Positions 15,114 through 19,107 of a stretch of DNA of 19,107 nucleotides are shown piece after piece (within the stretch, counting starts at the first letter, position 1; each line of letters opens with the position of its first letter). The position numbers and the translations under genes are program-made. This DNA is from an uncultured Clostridia bacterium. GTDB lineage: Bacteria > Bacillota > Clostridia > Oscillospirales > Ruminococcaceae. The notes beneath the pieces were generated by a model that worked only from the letters and a program-made list of their open reading frames with translations, searched no databases and was not told where the DNA came from. The stretch lies in the NCBI GenBank assembly GCA_947175045.1, contig CAMWLH010000005.1, positions 1 through 19,107 of the forward strand, in the 5' to 3' direction.

Positions 15114-17777
15114 ATGAGTAAGAAAAAAACTAGGGTTACGGTAATTGGCAACTACCTTGAACCGTTGGAACGTCCACTAAGAGGAAAAGGTGTATTTTGT
15201 GATGTTATTATAAACGGCTGCAGTCCATTGGCTATGACAGGTGATATTGACGAAACCAAGTTAAAATACTGCGATATTCAAGATATTTCTATGCCTTGTT
15301 TGCTTAACATTAGGAAAAACTTGATCCAGATGTTGTCACGCGATCCTAAGAATTTTTGCCAGAATTATAACGTGCAACCTTACGCAAAAGAAGTCAGGTA
15401 TCAAAATGATTCGGAATATATTGTAATTATGAATACTAGCGTTGGGTATGCTCTGTTTGAGAAAAAAGGGATTGTATATTCCGCTGTATATCCTTCAAAT
15501 CCCTTTATGTCTGATATTGAATCTGACAAAAGCTTTAAAAAAACGCCTTTTCCTTTTGATGATAGCTTTAACTGGAAATATTACTATAATAATTTCATTG
15601 ATGCAATTTTGAGGGAATATGACAGTGAACATATTATACTTATAAGAACAAACTCCGCTCAATGGTTTATGGATGGGCAGGAGATACAATGCTTTGATAA
15701 TCGATCTTCCAAATATCGTAATCGGATAGAGCAGATAGATGAGTATTTTATTGAAAAAACTCATTGTATTTGTATTGATGAGCATTATAATCATATACCC
15801 AACAAAAATGAGGCATGCGCTTTTACCTATGCACGAATGACTCCATATGGGTTAAAAAGTATTGAAAAATGTATTGAATCTATAATAAACAAAAAAACAG
15901 AATTATTGAGTTCAAGCTATAATATCTATACAAATTCTCTCGCAAGGGTTATTTGGTATAAATTGTCAAGTGATGTTTTGAAAGAGAATTCAAACAATAT
16001 TGAAATTATTTCCGATAACTGGTTGTCATTTTGGGACATTGACAGAAAGAATCTTGTACGAAGCAATGATTTCTTAGCGAATATCATGAAGCTTAAAAGG
16101 TTTCTGGATATTGATAATGGTTATACGCTTTCTGATTATGTTATTGAATTGCTGCCAAATAATGAAACATTACAGAATAACATTGATATGGAATTGGTAA
16201 AGTTGTACACAAGGTATATGAAGCTGAATATTAATGATATTATTGCGGTTTATATGATTTATTCACAGTACGAAAACAAAGTGGACTTTAAGGAGATAGC
16301 GGATAACATAGTTAACAACTCAGATTGTTTGCCTGTTATATCCGCAAGATGTTTCGTAAAAGAAAACATTGACTTTTTAAAGGATTATTCCCATATTCAA
16401 TTTGAACTAAAAGAAAAATTTGAGTCCGATGTAGTTTATGTTCGTCTTGAAAACGACGTTTATATCATCATAAATCCATGCTCAGAAAATCCTCTGCAAA
16501 AAGTTGACATCAATATCAATAATACTGTTGATCATATGAAGATTATTAATAGCGGATATGTTTGTCCGATTGAGTGCGCGGACGCTTTGTGTTCGAGCTA
16601 TGCCTTTTATATTGAAAGGGCAAAGCGTTCCGATGGAAATAAACCTGTAAAGATAATCTTTGATAGAGCGGAAGATTTTTATGTTACTTTGAATTATATT
16701 GATTATCGGGATATTCTTGAAAACGAAAAATTTGTTATTTCCACAGCAAAAAGAGAGTTTGATACATCGCGGTATAGTTCCATATGTGATTTAAGTTTTT
16801 TGTTTAAGAAAAATGTTAGAATCTGCGTGATTCGTTCGGGATTAGCTGATCAAATTAATTACTACGTTTTTTCAAAAAAATTAGAGGAGATGGAAAGTTC
16901 GCCTCTAAGCCATAAAATTGATATTTATTATGATGACACTTTTTATTTATTTAACAACGCATTTAATGGACTTGAAATTCAAAAAGTTGTGGATCAGAAT
17001 TTAGACAATAGATTGATGACGAATTTGATATCACCAAAATTGCTTAATCAAATTAACAGCAAAATGTTGCTTGCAGACATATTGTATAAAAATGGTTGTG
17101 ATAATCTTGGCGCCATTGCTTGTGACCAGGCGCGACACAAAGCATTGAAATACTGCAATAATATATTTCTACCGTTTAAACCTTCAAAAGCCAAAAAATT
17201 TTGGAAACACAAGTTTGATTTTTCGCCTTTGTACTACTATTGCTTTATTAGACCAGAAATGATATCTAGTGACATCGACTTGGAAAAATATATACATTTT
17301 CCGGATTTTGAAGATGAAATAAACTGCCATGTTGCTGAAAAAATGTTAACATGTGACGCTGTTGCTTTACATGTAAGACTGGGTGATCGTGCGGGAACTA
17401 AATTTGTTGGAGATAAACAATTTTATGTTGATTCTATTCAAAATATTCTTGAACTTCCCAACTACAAAAATAAGAAATACTTCATTTTTTCTGACGATAT
17501 CCCTTGGGTAAAAGGACATCCTGATGAAGTGGGTCTTGACTTGGTGGGAGATTCTGAAATAATTTATATTGATCACAACAAAGGCGAAGAAAGTTACCGT
17601 GACATGCAGCTCATTAGCCTTGCTAAAGTTATTATTGTTACAGGCGGTGGATTTTCACGCACAGCGGCATTATTAAGTAAGAGATGTGAATTTTTTTATT
17701 TGTATAATGTCGATGAAGAAACAAGAGAATCCTTTGCTAAATTAGGTAATAAAAACAGGGCGCGCCATTCAAATTAG
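15114..17777 (+). CDS. Large protein with C-terminal GT11 (alpha-1,2-fucosyltransferase-like) domain
   Basis: The last roughly 150 of 887 residues show a GT11 pattern: VALHVRLGD (750-758, family HxRxGD-type donor site), KKYFIFSDDIPWVK (about 787-800), and YRDMQLISLAKVIIVTGGGFSRTAALL (about 828-854). In the last, GGGFSRT replaces the usual NSSFSWWGA. The N-terminal 250 residues begin with TRVTVIGNYLEP and contain HIILIRTNSAQWF and CICIDEHYNHIP; they recall SGNH/DUF6270-type domains of polysaccharide loci, which is a tentative reading. The middle (about 260-600) is not recognised. The gene is preceded by GGAGG, stands 74 bp after the ATPase, and is visibly the most AT-rich gene here, suggesting separate acquisition. 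The adjoining gmd and fcl make GDP-L-fucose, supporting a fucosyltransferase role. Whether the divergent motif is active is unknown. Confidence 0.75.
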   Translation: MSKKKTRVTVIGNYLEPLERPLRGKGVFCDVIINGCSPLAMTGDIDETKLKYCDIQDISMPCLLNIRKNLIQMLSRDPKNFCQNYNVQPYAKEVRYQNDSEYIVIMNTSVGYALFEKKGIVYSAVYPSNPFMSDIESDKSFKKTPFPFDDSFNWKYYYNNFIDAILREYDSEHIILIRTNSAQWFMDGQEIQCFDNRSSKYRNRIEQIDEYFIEKTHCICIDEHYNHIPNKNEACAFTYARMTPYGLKSIEKCIESIINKKTELLSSSYNIYTNSLARVIWYKLSSDVLKENSNNIEIISDNWLSFWDIDRKNLVRSNDFLANIMKLKRFLDIDNGYTLSDYVIELLPNNETLQNNIDMELVKLYTRYMKLNINDIIAVYMIYSQYENKVDFKEIADNIVNNSDCLPVISARCFVKENIDFLKDYSHIQFELKEKFESDVVYVRLENDVYIIINPCSENPLQKVDININNTVDHMKIINSGYVCPIECADALCSSYAFYIERAKRSDGNKPVKIIFDRAEDFYVTLNYIDYRDILENEKFVISTAKREFDTSRYSSICDLSFLFKKNVRICVIRSGLADQINYYVFSKKLEEMESSPLSHKIDIYYDDTFYLFNNAFNGLEIQKVVDQNLDNRLMTNLISPKLLNQINSKMLLADILYKNGCDNLGAIACDQARHKALKYCNNIFLPFKPSKAKKFWKHKFDFSPLYYYCFIRPEMISSDIDLEKYIHFPDFEDEINCHVAEKMLTCDAVALHVRLGDRAGTKFVGDKQFYVDSIQNILELPNYKNKKYFIFSDDIPWVKGHPDEVGLDLVGDSEIIYIDHNKGEESYRDMQLISLAKVIIVTGGGFSRTAALLSKRCEFFYLYNVDEETRESFAKLGNKNRARHSN

Positions 17778-17807
17778 TTGAAAGTTGAGGAAGGAAAGGT
17801 AAAACCA

Positions 17808-18833
17808 ATGAAAACAGCACTTATAACAGGAATAACGGGACAAGACGGTTCATATCTGGCGGAGTTTCTGCTTGAAAAGGGCTATGATGTACATGGAATT
17901 GTGCGCCGCAGTTCAGTTGACAGAAAAGAGCGTATTGAGGACATTGAGGACAATCCTAACTTTCATTTGCACTACGGTGACATGACTGACTCAATAAGCC
18001 TTGTGAAAATCGTTTCGGCAGTTAAGCCCGATGAAATATATAATCTTGCGGCGCAGAGTCATGTTAAGGTGAGCTTTGAGGTTCCCGAATATACCGCAGA
18101 CGCAGACGCGGTAGGAACCCTCCGTCTGCTGGAGGCAATACGCATGGCGGGACTGGAGAAAACCTGCCGCTTCTATCAGGCTTCTACCTCGGAGCTTTTT
18201 GGAAAGGTTCAGGAGATACCCCAGAGTGAGACTACGCCGTTTTATCCTTACTCGCCCTATGCTGCAGCTAAACAGTACGCATTTTGGATAGTCCGCAATT
18301 ACCGTGAGGCGTATGGGATTTTTGCAGCTAATGGAATATTGTTCAACCATGAATCCGAGCGCAGAGGCGAGACGTTTGTAACCAGGAAAATAACACTTGC
18401 TGCGGCAAACATCGCTGCTGGCAAGCAGGACAAGCTATACCTTGGAAATCTTGATTCACTCCGTGATTGGGGCTACGCGAAAGATTATGTTGAATGTATG
18501 TGGCTCATTTTACAGCACGATGTTCCAGATGATTTTGTTATCGCCACAGGCGAGCAGCATTCGGTGCGCGAGTTCTGCACGCTGTCTTTTAAATATGCGG
18601 GAATAGAGCTTGAATGGCATGGCAAAGGTGTTGACGAAAAGGGGATAGACAAGAAAACCGGCAAGGTTCTCGTTGAGGTATCGCCGGAGTTTTTCCGCCC
18701 GACTGACGTTGTAACGCTTCTGGGCAATCCCGCTAAGGCAAAATCAACTTTGGGATGGAATCCTACCAAAATCTCTTTCAAGGAACTGGTAAGGCTGATG
18801 ACTGAAAACGATTTGCGCAAGACAACAAATTAA
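17808..18833 (+). CDS. gmd: GDP-mannose 4,6-dehydratase
   Basis: Gmd converts GDP-D-mannose to GDP-4-keto-6-deoxy-D-mannose, the first step to GDP-L-fucose, in the cytoplasm using a bound NADP(H). The 341-residue SDR-type protein has the nucleotide-binding GITGQDGSY (8-16), the arginine-rich GIVRRSS (30-36), [11 protein letters not shown] (80-90), the catalytic TSE (127-129) and YAAAK (151-155), and the family FNHESERRG. The ATG at 17808 gives the standard N-terminus and is preceded by a purine-rich AGGAAGGAAAGG. A TTG directly after the previous stop (17778) would add ten residues upstream of the Rossmann start and is unlikely. Its base composition is closer to the left operon than to its AT-rich neighbour. 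Confidence 0.96.
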   Translation: MKTALITGITGQDGSYLAEFLLEKGYDVHGIVRRSSVDRKERIEDIEDNPNFHLHYGDMTDSISLVKIVSAVKPDEIYNLAAQSHVKVSFEVPEYTADADAVGTLRLLEAIRMAGLEKTCRFYQASTSELFGKVQEIPQSETTPFYPYSPYAAAKQYAFWIVRNYREAYGIFAANGILFNHESERRGETFVTRKITLAAANIAAGKQDKLYLGNLDSLRDWGYAKDYVECMWLILQHDVPDDFVIATGEQHSVREFCTLSFKYAGIELEWHGKGVDEKGIDKKTGKVLVEVSPEFFRPTDVVTLLGNPAKAKSTLGWNPTKISFKELVRLMTENDLRKTTN

Positions 18834-18850
18834 AAAATAGCGAGGGTGTT

Positions 18851-19107
18851 ATGGAACAGAATTCAAAGATATATGTTGCGGGTCATAACGGAATGGTGGG
18901 CTCGGCGATAGTTCGTGAGCTAAAAAAGCAGGGTTATAAAAATATTATAACGCGCACACATAAAGAACTGGATTTATGCCGTCAGAATGAGGTGGAAGAC
19001 TTCTTCGCGTCTGAAAAACCCGAGTATGTATTTCTGGCTGCGGCAAAAGTAGGCGGAATTATTGCCAACCAGAACGCTTTGGCAGATTTCATGTATGATA
19101 ACGTGAT
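18851..19107 (+). CDS. fcl: GDP-L-fucose synthase, N-terminal part (cut by right edge)
   Basis: Only the first 85 codons are inside the window. They show the SDR nucleotide-binding motif GHNGMVGSA (11-19), the family phrase [10 protein letters not shown], and [13 protein letters not shown], which is diagnostic of WcaG/Fcl (GMER). The enzyme epimerises and reduces the product of Gmd to GDP-L-fucose, using NADPH. It lies 17 bp after gmd with GAGGG before the ATG, so the two are co-transcribed. Alternative: another GMER-like epimerase, but adjacency to gmd makes fcl by far the best call. Confidence 0.93.
   Translation, partial: MEQNSKIYVAGHNGMVGSAIVRELKKQGYKNIITRTHKELDLCRQNEVEDFFASEKPEYVFLAAAKVGGIIANQNALADFMYDNV

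Overview
The window is a cell-surface glycopolymer locus from a low-G+C Gram-positive bacterium, most likely a gut-type member of the Clostridia (Ruminococcus/Oscillospiraceae-like). That placement is inferred from the TagD and TagB/F wall-teichoic-acid enzymes, strong GGAGG-type ribosome sites, frequent TTG/GTG starts and AT-rich codon use. No rRNA, tRNA, insertion sequence or CRISPR array is visible.

Layout. Two long operons diverge from a 407-bp intergenic region (8551-8957). The leftward operon (minus strand, read from 8550 down to 1) encodes a GT4 glycosyltransferase, a GT2 glycosyltransferase, a LicD-type phosphotransferase, glycerol-3-phosphate cytidylyltransferase (TagD), a TagB/F-like glycerophosphotransferase fused to a GT4 domain, an ABC-2 exporter permease, its ATPase, and a large multi-pass membrane protein that runs off the left edge. 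The rightward operon (plus strand, 8958 to the right edge) encodes a GT2 glycosyltransferase, a Stealth-family sugar-phosphate transferase, a GT2 domain fused to a TagF-like glycerophosphotransferase, a second ABC-2 permease and ATPase closely related to the left pair, a large protein ending in a GT11 (fucosyltransferase-like) domain, and the GDP-fucose enzymes Gmd and Fcl (the latter cut by the right edge).

The centre holds the most striking feature. A perfect 33-bp inverted repeat (8643-8675 and 8862-8894) encloses 186 bp carrying a textbook sigma-70/sigma-A promoter: TTGACA, 17 bp, TATAAT, with an extended TG. It currently points into the rightward operon. Inversion between the repeats would turn the same promoter onto the leftward operon. 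Each repeat contains two 11-bp arms in dyad around a 6-bp asymmetric core, the geometry of a tyrosine-recombinase (Xer-like) crossover site. I interpret this as a DNA-inversion switch that selects between two complete, alternative phosphopolymer pathways, each with its own exporter. No recombinase gene lies in the window.

Working model (inference): the left state makes a glycerol-phosphate-containing polymer decorated by LicD, exported by the left ABC pair. The right state makes a fucose-containing phosphoglycan, exported by the right pair.
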